A stretch of DNA of 64,000 bases from positions 248,001 to 312,000 of the forward strand of contig MU405226.1 in the NCBI GenBank assembly GCA_022836615.1. The letters are read 5' to 3'. The position numbers and the translations under genes were made by a program. The notes beneath the pieces were generated by a model. The model had not been told where the DNA came from and searched no databases. It saw only the letters and a program-made list of their open reading frames with translations. Positions 45,066-56,897 of the stretch are shown one piece after another (the first letter of the stretch is position 1; the number at the start of each line of letters is the position of its first letter). This DNA is from Annulohypoxylon bovei var. microspora. Its lineage: Eukaryota; Ascomycota; Sordariomycetes; Xylariales; Hypoxylaceae.

Positions 45066-46968
45066 ATGTTTGGTGGCGGGTCTAGCTCTACTGCGGCGAA
45101 ATGTGATTCCGCTGTCGCCGACTCTGGAAAATCAGACAAGAAGTCCCCATCGCCAGATCGAAAGCGGGACTCCACATCAACTGGTACTCCGACAAAATCT
45201 CCCGATCAGGCTGCTAGTGGCGAGAAGCGGAGCGGTAATGGCAGCCCTCCTGGACGACAGAACCCAGACACTGGCAATTCGGAGAAGAAGCGCAGGAGTT
45301 CTGGTGTTGGAAGCAAAGCGAGTAGTCTTATAGCTAGCGCCAAGAACTCCTTGAATTTCGGTCAAGTTGGCAGGACGAATAGCGATGTTAGCTCCCAGAC
45401 CCCTTTACAAAAGCTAGGGAAGCAAGATCAATCGCTAGCGGTACCTCAAGGTCAACACAACAATTCAGCCGGGGATTCCTTTCCCGGTCCGCGATCGACC
45501 TTCCGCGTCGGCGTTTGGGAAGATAGGAACAAAAAATGCCGCCGAACGATGGAAGACACGCATGCGTTTCTCTACAATTTCTTACATACTCCGGCGCCCC
45601 AACTCATCGCAGATTCCGCTGGCAAGAGTCTAAAGTCCCACAAGTCTACATCAGAAGAAGGTGATCAATCTGAGTCAAGTTCACAGGAGATGGTCGAGAC
45701 TGACAACGGCTACTTCGCAATATTTGACGGACATGCCGGCACCTTTGCTGCGGACTGGTGTGGAAAGAAGCTGCATCTTATCCTCGAAGAGACTATACGA
45801 CGTAATCCCAACGTTCCCATCCCGGAACTGTTAGACCAGACATTTACCAATGTCGATGCGCAACTCGAGAAGCTGCCTCTTAAGAACAGTGGCTGTACCG
45901 CAGCAATTGCCGTTTTGCGCTGGGAGGATCGAGTTCCAAGTTCGAGCTCCGCAACCGGCTCTCAGGCCATTGCCCCGGCAGCCGCTGCGGCTTCGAAAGC
46001 GGCGGAGGCATCAAAACCTAAAGACGCCAAGCTCGAAAGCGATGGTCCAAACCACTCGATCCCTGAATCGGCCCACGCAAGGCTGAAAGGTGCTGCGGTG
46101 CGGCAACGGGTGCTTTATACCGCAAATGTGGGCGATGCTCGTATCATCTTATGCAGAGCCGGCAAAGCTTTGCGTCTTTCGTATGATCATAAGGGTAGCG
46201 ATGAAAATGAAGGAAAGCGCATCGCGAATGCTGGAGGCTTGATCCTCAATAATCGAGTCAATGGTGTATTGGCTGTTACTCGCGCTCTCGGAGATACTTA
46301 TATGAAAGATCTCGTGACAGGGCATCCATACACTACTGAAACCGTCATCCAACCCGAAGTCGATGAATTCATCATCATTGCTTGCGATGGAGTGAGTTCT
46401 AAACTATCCGAGATTTTTACTGAGTACATCAATACTGATAAGTGCATAGCTCTGGGATGTCTGTAATGACCAAGACGCAGTTGACCTCGTTCGTGACGAA
46501 CAGGATCCTGCGACCGCCTCCAAGAAACTTGTCGACCATGCTTTAGCTCGCTTTAGCACAGACAACTTGTCTTGTATGATTGTCCGATTCGACAAGGCCG
46601 CCCTACTAGAGAATCAAAACAACAAGGACAACCCAATTGGTGTGGAAGGAGATAATACCAATACAGGCGGTAAAGTCAGCGAAGCCGACAGGATTGTGAG
46701 CTCAACTAAACAAAAGATTGCGGAAGGCGACACTCCAGCCATTGGTGTATCAGCCAGTAACAGCGGCCGGGGCCATGACCTCGTACCTATCGATGGTGGA
46801 GACAGCTTCAAACCGACGATCATCGAAGGGCCAGTCGAGGAAGAACCTCCATCCCTAGAGGATAGTGACGCGCCAGAAGTTACCGCAGACGCGATACCGA
46901 ATCCCGGTGGTCTGGTCACTCCGGAAACGACGTCTCCGAGTACCGCCGCCCCTCCATCGGCATCTTGA
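45066..46968 (+). CDS. ptc1: PP2C protein phosphatase PTC1
   Basis: Two exons (45066-46391 and 46450-46968) encode 614 aa. The PP2C core starts at RVGVWEDRNKKCRRTMEDTHAF (about residue 145) and has the metal-binding FAIFDGHAG near 219-227 followed by the Ptc1-type WCGKKLH. NSGCTAAIAVLRW, then YTANVGDARIILCR, GVLAVTRALGD and IIIACDGLWDVCNDQ follow, the last rebuilt across the intron. Mg2+/Mn2+-dependent Ser/Thr dephosphorylation is the family reaction; Ptc1 is best known for switching off MAP kinases of the osmotic and cell-wall pathways. Compared with yeast Ptc1 (about 280 aa) this has a disordered N-terminus of about 140 residues, a Ser-rich insert, an Ala-rich loop (AIAPAAAAASKAAEAS) and a disordered C-terminal tail of about 120 residues. 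Confidence 0.95.
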
Positions 46969-49900
46969 TCGCAGTTTTTGCAGCGCGGAAGGTGGCATAA
47001 ATCAAATCTTTTCTTAAGATTATATTTGATACGGCTCCCGTCCCCTCTCCAAGGTCGGCTACGGGGCTATTTTGCAGCCTATTACTAGCAAGCTGCCGCC
47101 AAGGTTTAACATTCATAGCGTGTCTGCATTTTTGTTATTCCGAGGCGGCAATAAGTTGTACATCATTTTTTCTGGCATGAGACATGATGTATTACGTATC
47201 TCAGGGGGCGTGATCGCGGGTCACATATTGTAGCGACGCTACTACAACCTATAAAATTTTGGTTGATTCGGCTGGTCATTTTAGTTTCTGTCGAGAAGCA
47301 TTTTAAGGAGTAGACGAAAGTCCAGCCGAGTCGGGAAATGAAAATAAGAAATTGGCCCAGAGCCATACTGGTGATGTTTGGTGTCCTTTGCGTGGACTAT
47401 GATAAAGGTGCACGCTATGAAGCTAGCAAGTACAGCAATGAATGGACTTTTGGCAATGCGAAGTCTGAAAAACAAGCGTGAAAGTCTTGTGAGAGAGTGG
47501 TAGCCCAACTAATCAGTATTCCCGGCCAACCCAGGTGCCTTGTTAATCGCCGCTGGCTATTTCCCTGGTGATAATAAAGGGGGTATCCTAGCATATTATG
47601 GCTTTCTCTCAACTTTGGTGTCTTCGATCATGAGAGTTTGCTTCTTGGGCGAATACGAAATTGTGTGACTTGACTATGTCTCGAATAGATCGGCCACCCC
47701 GAGGGAATATCGTTTGTATGAGTTGGCACTTATTGGCAAGGCAGGCTATTTACAGGTAACCTAGGTAATATCGTGATAATTAAGGGGTCTTATGATAAAG
47801 TAGGCCCGTATTAATGGGATGAAGATTTCAAAATAACTGAACAATAATTGTTATACAATGAGGTTTTCGAACTTTGACAAAACTGATATCACAGGAAACT
47901 ATCTTGAGGCTCTTACATGCTTCGAAATATATTAAAAAACATATTAGGCCAAATGATTAAGTCATACCTAGTAGTTCGCTATAGTATTGAACAATGATTT
48001 CCTGAACAGCCATATCCTTTCCATCAACCACTTACTTACTATCTACCTACCCAGGCCTGGTGTTGGTGATGGATGCTGGTTTGAACTTAACCCCCGCACA
48101 ATAACGTCAGAATCCCTTCTTAGATCTCCGTCACAACCTTAGAAGCTTGCAAGCTGATGTACGTATGCAAACCCCGCCCATGTGGTTGACATTCCATCAT
48201 GGCCAACGCTTTGACACATGCAATTCGTACATAAGGCACAATCGAATCCTAGAGGAACTTGACGAACTGTGCGTTGACCTGCCTCTTCTGATTGTGTGAA
48301 CGACGATGCAGGCAAAGGGTCAAAGCGCTGGAAACTTCGAGGTAATCGAGGAATGATTTGTAAGAGATAGACCACTACCTTACGAGTTCCAAAGACTGTA
48401 TAGCTCAAATAATTATAGGATATGACGTTGTCACGAGGTAGAACTTATAACAACGGTCAAATAAATATATAAAAAGTAGGCTTATATCTTTACTCGTTGT
48501 CGCTGCCCGTAAAGGAATGATCATTGACAAAACTTCTTCGGAGATTCTGCCCCCCTGAAGCTCCTAGGCACATGGGAGGGTTGCAACGTATGTGCCGGGC
48601 TTGCATACGCTGGATGCAGGGGAAGGATTCGTCTAGCGGTCATGCAATCAATATATTACTATGAATGAGTTCAAGACATAAAACTCCGTGCTGTCTATTC
48701 GAAAACTCCCTGATATGATATTTCGATATTATGTACATCGATCTTTTCGATCAATCCTTTCAAGGTGGAGGTGGCTGATCAACAGCACCAGCCATCGATG
48801 ACTTGCAGGCCACATGAAAGTTTTTCGACCACTCATTCATACGTACTCACGATAGACATGCAAGACATACATACTTAGGACCTAGGTATTATCCATTGAG
48901 ATGAATGCTTACGTAATTATACGGGTTGCTCCGAGTCTCCACGATGATACCTTGTAATGTGTTGATGGATTTACTTACATAGTACAGGCAGTCAGTCAAT
49001 AGCGAATGCCTCGGTATGATATGATTGTTTAGATAGTAAAGATGCTTAGTGTAGAGATACAGTGCATATTCACAGATAGCCCTAGACTGGAATTTATGAT
49101 GTGATATGTTTCTAGTTTGGTTTAAGATATAATCCACCTGGCGATCAAGAATGCTTCTACCCCCTTTCGAGAAGAGTCAATACTTGGTAAGTATTCTTCT
49201 AGAGGCTCGGGGAAGACGTCAAATAACGTCCAAAAGGGGAACAGCAAAGTCAAAACGCAGCCTCAATAAATGTTGCCCCTGAATAGAAACCCGTTTTACC
49301 GTATCGGAATAGTATGTTCATTTACACATCTCTCTCGCGGATTGGTTGGTCTTTTTTAGGTATTTGGGTCTTGAAGATTGCGTATGGCCTATGCGCCGGT
49401 TGTGCGGGGCTACTGCATTCCGACGTTCAGAGCTGGGCTGCTGGGCTAACTCGCCAATGCGCTAATGCAAGGTGGTGAAGATTAGCGGCTTTCCGTCGTT
49501 ACAGACTTGCACATCGTTGGCCGAAATCTTGAACCGTTAAATTCATACTATGATACCTAGATACTTTCTTCCCAAGGATCAGGCTCACTCGCTCATCTGC
49601 AAATCGAAGACATTTTTAGCAACATTAAAGGTAAACTCGTTCTAAGTTGACTCTAAATCCAATTGAGGAAAAGCTTCAAAACTATCTTGACCTTCAATTG
49701 GAATGAACTGAGCACAAGATGGCGTAGTAAAAAAACTGTAAAACATATGTACCTTAATATGAGGTCTCTACCGTAGAAGGCGCGATGTGGACAGGCTAAT
49801 CTCCTGCTTGACATTTTTCATACGCTAGATACATATGTACTTAGATACCTAGGTACATAATCCCCATATCCCTTTTTTTCTCTTTTTCTCCGAATCGCCA

Positions 49901-50819
49901 AACCTCATTGGCTCATGCTTAAACTCACTTCCAAAATTCCACCCCATCGAAATAATTCTTAATTCTTTACTAGGCCGAACCGGTCACATCCCATATTTCG
50001 TCTCTTTTTTTCGAGTCAATGTTCTTCTCATCAACCTCCTTCATATTAGATTACCTACCTACTAATAGTGTACATACAAATTACTAAAAGTAAAATACCT
50101 GTCTTTCTATTATCGTCATTCTTTTAATTTAATTGTTATTCTTCCTTCGTTACCTGGACCGTATACGTACCTACCTATGAATCAGTTTTGATGAGCAATT
50201 CTGCTCCCTAGTTTTCTTGGCTCACTATTTTTTTAATAGGCCACTCCCTTTTTCAATTATCTTCTTGCTCTCGTTGTCGATAGAGAAGATTTTCGAGTGT
50301 AAATATTCTACTAGCGCTCGGACTTCTGATCCCGGGCACACCATCCCCCTACCTAATCCCTGACCTCTCTCTTTCTAGTACTTGGTATGCTGTAGCTACG
50401 GTATTATCATTCAAGAATCAACCCCCTAATCGAAATTTCCCGTCCCCTGGTCGAACCCCATACTATTATCCCGCCTTTCCTCGTTTCGGCCGCCTCAATT
50501 CTTCACCAGCGTTCAGAGATCGTTTCGTGCTATGCGCATCGTTCTGAACATCACGTTCTGGTAATCTTCGTAAATTTTTTGTTTTCATTATTGGTGGATG
50601 GTGTGTTCTCAATGTCGAGCCAGACTGCCAGTCTCTTGAATTGGCTTTCTGGTTCTAGTTTTAAACGACAACCATTCGGATCCATCCTATATTCTAACTG
50701 CCGATAAGGCCGCTGTAAACTAGCAAAGCCTCTCGACACTTACAATTACCTGTGCGGTCTCGCGACCTTACGGTTTCTGCTAGGTTAGCCGTCGTCGAGG
50801 ACGACGTTTCCCTAGAAGG
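46969..50819. other. 3.9-kb gene-free interval; long leader of ADF-H gene
   Basis: No protein gene or RNA gene is recognised. Left part: ptc1 3' UTR and AT-rich sequence with CCTAGG-type palindromes at 47756, 48881 and 49837. Right part, from about 49,860, is strongly pyrimidine-rich and probably the promoter and leader of the ADF-H gene. If transcription starts early it holds short upstream frames: ATG at 50177 (4 codons), 50191 (6 codons) and 50532 (10 codons), each closed before the main start. Confidence 0.5.
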
Positions 50820-53800
50820 ATGTCGTTAAATGGATTGGACGATGCGAAGGTCATAGAAGCTCACGAAGCCGCTGCCAGCGAACCTGGAGGATGGTATGAA
50901 TAATCCTTTTCATTTTAACTTATTTTCCTAATTTCCGCCCTCAATGGCTCCTACGGCTTTTGCGCCGTCGAGTCTTCTTTTTATCTTGTTTGTTCGCCCG
51001 AGTTTGCGCCACTAACACAATTTCGGTCTCAAACAGGTTCCTTCTCAAATACGCCAACCGTGATGAGGTAGAGCTTTTAAGCCGTGGGAATGGTGGCATT
51101 GTCGATATACGCGGCGCAGTTGCAAAATACGATGAGGCATCGCCGTTGTACGGTTTCTTAAGATATAGGCGGAGGAACGTGGTATTGAAATATCAGCCTG
51201 ATGATTGTTCAAGGCTTGTTAAAGGTAAGCAATATTGGATTTGATTTTCTCACACCTCCCATTGTTTTTCATGCCATTGAGTTTGCCGCATATAAACGGA
51301 GTTAGGAATTGCTGATCTGACAAATATTGCTATGAATAGCTCGGGCAGCTGTACATTTCAACGCAGTCTGTGAACGATTTGCGCCGTACGATACCACTTT
51401 CGAAATTTCGGTAGCCAAAGATTTGAAGGATAGTAAGCTTTCTGCGGCTTGTTCGTTACATGCTGCATCGGGATCGGCATCTTCATCTTCAAGTTCATTA
51501 CGCCGGCGAAGATTGAATGAGATTGCCGAGGAAGAGGAAGAAGAGGAGAGAGAAAGAAAAAGGCAGTCTACTGTCAAAGAGGAAGATAGACGCGCATCAT
51601 CTGTGTACTCGGCACCTGCTCGACCGACATCGCCCGAAAGACCTGCAATACTTGACCACAAACAAATTTCCGACCCTCAAGAGACTAATTTTGCCTCGAC
51701 AACCAACGTCCCAGAATTTACGGGAGCTGACAGACCATCGTCACCTACCAAGTCTGAGTCCGCTCCTCGCTTATCTTCACAATCTACACGCCCCGACTTG
51801 TACAGTTACTCAACATACGCGTATGGCAAGAAAGTAAAACTTGGACCACGACCATCTTTGGATGTCAGCAAGAGGCCTTCGACAGCAGGAAATTTCCGCC
51901 CCATCGCAGCTCTCCCAGCAGGCTTCAAGTTTTTCTCCAAGGGAAGCAAGAAGGGGCATTCTCAAGATTCTGAGCAGGCAGACAAGGTCGAAGAGATGGC
52001 GCCGAAGACTCCCAAATCATCTTTACCTATTCCCGAAGTCCCGCAGGACAATGGCCATCAGCTCCCGCCACGACCCGCCACGAGTTCGGGAGCTTCTTTG
52101 AAATCTGCGAGTCATTCAGTAGCTCTAACGAAAGAGGGAAAGATGACGCCGGAGAAGGCACGGCTTATGAAGGCTATGAAACTAAGGGAGAAGAAAAAGA
52201 TGATGAATTCTACGACACTAGAACAGACCGAAGCCTCGGATAAGAATGTAGATAAGGAAGAGAACGATACGGGTGCCAAGCACTCCCTAAGAATTAAGGA
52301 TGTTGGTCACCGCACAGTGTCCCATGCGGATTCTGGTATTGCCATCGACCCGCCCACTCCAATGACGATCAACACTGAAGACACGTCAGATTCCCACCCA
52401 AACTCACCGACAGCCGCAACATTATCAGAAATAGGGGCATCTACAAAAGCATCATCCTTGTCTGAATCAACCGATGAGACTATCCAAGTGACGAAAGACA
52501 CAAGTGAAGACGTCGAACTCACTTCATCCCAAGAAGCACACAACAACATTTCGGGATTGGGGCATGCTACGAGGACCAGGCAGGATAAAGAATCACGAGC
52601 TGTGACACGAGAGACTGATGTCTCGGACATGGGACATGTCAAGACTGAGGAATCTTGTCAAATTCCAGTGTCCAACCGTCCTTTACAAACAACAGAACCC
52701 GCGATTCGAGAATCCATAGAGGTGGATGACCCAACCGAAATTCCCTTACCGACTCACGAAAACGAGACGCGACAATCTACGAACGAAGAAGACGCGCCAA
52801 AGTCGCCTTGGGGATTGCCCGTTTCGAAGTTCTCTTCTAACGAACCTACTCCAACCTCACCGACAACTCACAGCCTGAAGTCCAAGTTTTCTATACCGGA
52901 GATTTCTATTCGAACGGATCCTGTCCCTGATCTACCAAACAGGTCCGAAGTGCGCTTAGCGAAATCCCGAGAACGGACCGGAATCGATTCATCGCCTAAC
53001 ACGAAGACCGAATTCAATCTTCCTGACCTGAAAAACGATAGACGTAAGACTTCCATCGGATTCATTCGAACCGATTTCTCAAAGACTACGCCTCGTTCTG
53101 AAGTCTCTGATCCTCTTCTCGATGATGATCTAATGGACGAGCTGCAATCGGCAACGCTTCAAGAGGCTAAACCTATTTCCGTCTCTAAATCGCCCATTAC
53201 CCCCGTCTTTCCCAATACGAATACTCTTGGGCAAGCCCCAAAGCTAGCTCGTACGGTTTCGAACCCGATGCGTGGTCCTCTTCTAGCACCTAGCGATGTG
53301 TCACAAGTCAGTGCCAGAAGTGTATCGGCTGGTGGTGCCGCTCTCCTACACACAATCACCCGGCAGCCTTCTAGCGCGGGTTTGCAATCCAAGAAGAACA
53401 ATATTGGGTCAAGCATCTCGCAAAGGATCAAGGCTTTAGAGAAACTCTCGAATGCTGCCCCTACAGAAGATGGTCGTCCTAGAACAGCAACGCCTTCTTC
53501 CACTTTCTTTCACGCCCGAAAACAGAGCATTAAGGAGCCGACGAGGTCTCAATCTGCAGTGGATCGTGCGGATTCCATAGCACGACATGCACCCACACCC
53601 GAACGATCTAGGGAGGTGACTCCCGAGACTCCCAATCAAGAACGTCGCGAGAGATCTCTATCAGTGGCTAGCAGACTTAGTATGTTTGAGCCGCAAATTT
53701 CACCCCGTGGGCGTCCTGAATCTATTCAGGTTACTGCACGAATCATCCGCGACCCTAGCCTGGGCCTATTGAAGAAGCCCGAGACAAATGCAAGCCTCGG

Positions 53801-54828
53801 CGAGTATCCTCAACTTGACTTGAAGCAATCGCCACTAGTTGTCGATCTGCAGAGAGCACAGACGCAACCCATCCCCAGACCAGAGCCAACTCCGCTAGCT
53901 ACACCCCCCAAGGAGACGATTCAAGAGAGGCGCGACAAGAATTCTGATGAGGGCGAGAAGAAGAAACGACGACGTTCTTCCTTGAGTATAGTTAAGGAAT
54001 TTATGAAAGACCGCCGGGCGTCTATTGTCAGCAAGTCAACCGATAATCTGTCGATATTGTCGCCTAGCGATGCGAAGTCCCCCAACAGGCCTCCCTCAAC
54101 CCACCAGAACTCCGGTGGTTCCTTCGTGCGGCGCTTGTCCATCTCGAGCCGTCGCTCCTCGATTTCTCGTGAGCGAGACACTACGCCTATCACATCACCG
54201 GCCGTTCTAAGCGATAGTGGTTCCGAGACCGATAAAAACATGAGCGATAAGAAGTCTAAGAACCGGGCGTCCCGATTTATGAGACGTCTATCGAACTCGC
54301 TCAATGGGAGCCGGAAGAATACGAGCCCACACATATCCCCAACCGTTACCGAAGAGGACGCCGACCAGCTCGCCGCTGCGTCGATGACCGATGTGTCTAT
54401 GTCTTCTCAACCAGCTGTCGTGGCATATATGGGAGATGTGAACGTGCAGTTCCCTGATAACCTGTTATGGAAGCGTCGCAGCATGTGTTTGGACACCCAG
54501 GGGTTCCTTTTCCTGAGCGCCGTCCAAGGTGCTACCACGGCTGGAAAGGATAAGGCTGCCGCTGCAGGCCTCAAGCGTTATCACATGAGCGATTTCCGCG
54601 CGCCCTGTATCCCTGACGTCGAAATACAGGAGTTGCCCAACAGTGTGGTGTTGGATCTCGTGGAAGGCTCCTGTCTGCAAATTGCTTGCGAAGACAGAGC
54701 TGGTCAGCTAAATGTATTGCACGGTAAGTAGATGCGATATCCGCCTGGTTGTTTTTAAGACAGTCTACTGACATTCACCCTTAGCTCTTCAAGATGCGCA
54801 CCAAAGCCACAGTTTATTCGGACAATAG
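50820..54828 (+). CDS. Large ADF-H (cofilin-like) actin-binding protein
   Basis: Exons 50820-50893, 51037-51224, 51340-54723 and 54785-54828 give 1,229 aa. The N-terminal ~130 residues form an actin-depolymerising-factor homology domain of the coactosin/drebrin kind: LLKYANRDEVELLSRGNGGI, SPLYGFLRYRR, AVHFNAVCERFAPYDTTFEIS. Three short exons encode it, so an unspliced reading begins only at its end. Residues about 150-1,110 are a disordered Ser/Pro/Thr/Arg-rich linker with many SP/TP sites and basic clusters (RRRSSLSIVKEFMKDRRAS). The last ~100 residues look like a folded beta-rich unit (NVQFPDNLLWKRRSMCLDTQGFLFL). It may link cortical actin to a membrane or signalling partner; that is inference. 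I do not know a standard name for it. Confidence 0.85.
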
Positions 54829-55810
54829 GCTCAAGGTCGATTCTATTATTGCGATTGATCCGCTTCCGACGTCTAAAATTTCCTTGATTACGACAGATAC
54901 CCAATCCTCTTTTCACCATTGTGTCGATAAAAAACGCATATGCTGCATTTCCTTTTGTCCCCCCGGGTTTCTACAGTCTGACGACGCCCCTTTCATTCCG
55001 GCAGCAATCGCCGTGACTATTTTCGAATTTCATCAAGTCCTATAACCTAGAGGATGACTGTTACACTTGTTTAGTAACGTCATCTGGAATTTTGTACGTT
55101 GAAGATTTCTTTTCTGCTCGCCTCCGGGGTAAATGATACCATGGAGGTATGCTGTATTTTCTTGCATCTCGCCAGTTGTGGGAAGGGCGTTGGTGCTTGC
55201 TATTCTGCGGCACTGAGACTAAAGGGGAACTTCGCGGGAAACGATGGATAGGAGAATGTAAAATGAGTGGTACGCAGTGCTCTGTACATAGCAATAGCAT
55301 CGACATGCTCGCAAAGCATGTAATGTATGTGTCAAAAATCAAGTATGGGCACCGTATTGAATTACAAGTTCATCTATTCACCAGATGTGATACGTAGCAC
55401 ATCGCCATCGGGATTCTAAAGAGGTTGTCGCGAAACGATCGTATTACTTGGCGAGAGCTGTTAGAGGTAGGTAACCTTAGAACAATCGTAATTTTCTTTA
55501 TTATATGTAATAATCAATATGTTTGACAGGTCATTGTTGGAGATGGTTAATGAATCGGTGCTGTCGACAAAGGAACAATGTAACAATAAATTAGTCGTTG
55601 GACAACCGCATTCTTATTATTTCGGTGCCCAATTAAAATAAGTAGCCAGTCTCGAAGCCCAACTTCAGCAAATAACACGCTGAAATTACCAACCTCTCTC
55701 GATTAAATAATTTCCTTTATTCACCATCAAACATCCAAACTTACAAGGCAATCGTTCGCCCCCGGACAAATTACGCACAGTAAAAATATATACCTAGGTA
55801 CGTCTTCACC
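54829..55810. other. Gene-free interval
   Basis: About 1 kb containing the ADF-H gene 3' UTR and the leader of the acidic-protein gene. Short frames at 54794-55045 and 55149-55397 show no family resemblance. TACCTAGGTAC occurs at 55791-55801 just upstream of the next start codon. Confidence 0.5.
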
Positions 55811-56461
55811 ATGGCCAATTTCTTCGACTTCGTCAGCGGCATGTCGACCCTCGACTTACAGGGCGCGCAGGCCGTCAACATGGCTTCCAGCCTCAAGAGC
55901 ATCCTGCGAAAGAGCTCGGTGGACGAGACCGAGGCGCCGGACGCCGGCAGGAAGATGAGCGTCTGCTTCGAGGACGTGCTCGCGCGCGACGGGGAGGGCA
56001 AGGCCGTCTCCCCGACCACGAAGTCCAGAGACGAGTGGCTGCGCGACGTCGACGCGCGCAGGGGCGCTAAGCTCATCGACCAGTTCAGGGCCGGCGAGGG
56101 CGCAGGTCTTGCTGAGGATGGCCCTAAGAGCACGTACACGTACCAACTAGTAGAGAACCCTACCGGGAACGGCGAGGGGATGGAAGTCGTTTTGTACGCG
56201 AAGAGCGAGGACGGAAGCGATGAGGAGACTGATGATGAGGCCGAGGATGATGACGGGGGAGAGAAGATCGAGGTCATCTTTGAAATTGATGATGGTGATG
56301 ATGATGATGATGATGATGACCAAGAAGGGGATGATGACGACGATGACGATGACGATGATGAAGAAGACGAGGAAGAGGAAAAGAAAGATGACAACGAGAA
56401 GGGAGAGAAAGACAGTATGACGTTTGCCAGAACGTTCCTTCAGTCGGAAATCGGAAAGTGA
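55811..56461 (+). CDS. Acidic low-complexity protein of unknown function
   Basis: 216 aa from an ATG in a strong CACCATGG context. Residues 1-145 look structured enough to be a real protein: ANFFDFVSGMSTLDLQGAQAVNMASSL is amphipathic, and RKMSVCFEDVL, RRGAKLIDQF and STYTYQLVENP follow. Residues about 146-205 are an Asp/Glu tract encoded largely by GAT/GAC repeats (56290-56372). The end is FARTFLQSEIGK. The stop TGA overlaps a perfect GTGAGT donor; splicing 56458-56534 (acceptor CTTTAG after GCTGAC) would replace the last codon and extend the protein by about 14 residues to a stop at 56580. Both forms are possible. The tract suggests binding to basic proteins such as histones, which is only inference. 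Confidence 0.65.
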   Translation: MANFFDFVSGMSTLDLQGAQAVNMASSLKSILRKSSVDETEAPDAGRKMSVCFEDVLARDGEGKAVSPTTKSRDEWLRDVDARRGAKLIDQFRAGEGAGLAEDGPKSTYTYQLVENPTGNGEGMEVVLYAKSEDGSDEETDDEAEDDDGGEKIEVIFEIDDGDDDDDDDDQEGDDDDDDDDDDEEDEEEEKKDDNEKGEKDSMTFARTFLQSEIGK

Positions 56462-56897
56462 GTACCTTACCCTATCTTCTCGATCTTAGCTACAGTTACC
56501 TATAATATTGAAGTCATCATATGCTGACCTTTAGACCTTACAGCCGATATCCGATGTGTGAACGCGTTTTGATATGTTAGTTTCGCGTCTACTCTTATAT
56601 TAGGTATGTGCCTCTATCTCTTTTCTCTTTACCCCCTTTAGTCGTGCTTCCTTGTTTCTACCTTTCTACCATCCTATTATTTCTAGAGTTTTGGACCTTT
56701 ATCTGACTTTGTGGCCTTTGGTCAATGGTTGGCAGGTTTCCAATGAGATGACCTAGCTCTATCTGCAGCGTAGTACTGCTAGGGAGAAAAGCACGAAAAG
56801 CACAATTGAATCAACACACCATGGATGGCATCAGGTAAACTCTCTTCTCGTTAGATGCCATGTTTAGGTACCTAGCTAATTAATTAGGGCATCATTA

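Noticed and set aside
44788..45333. 181-codon frame overlapping the ptc1 start
   Set aside because: Lies in the pyrimidine-rich leader and reads out of frame through ptc1; no ATG start and no recognisable domain.
55771..56394. Minus-strand Ser-rich frame of 207 codons
   Set aside because: It is the exact antisense of the acidic gene; poly-Ser is the complement of GAT/GAC repeats.
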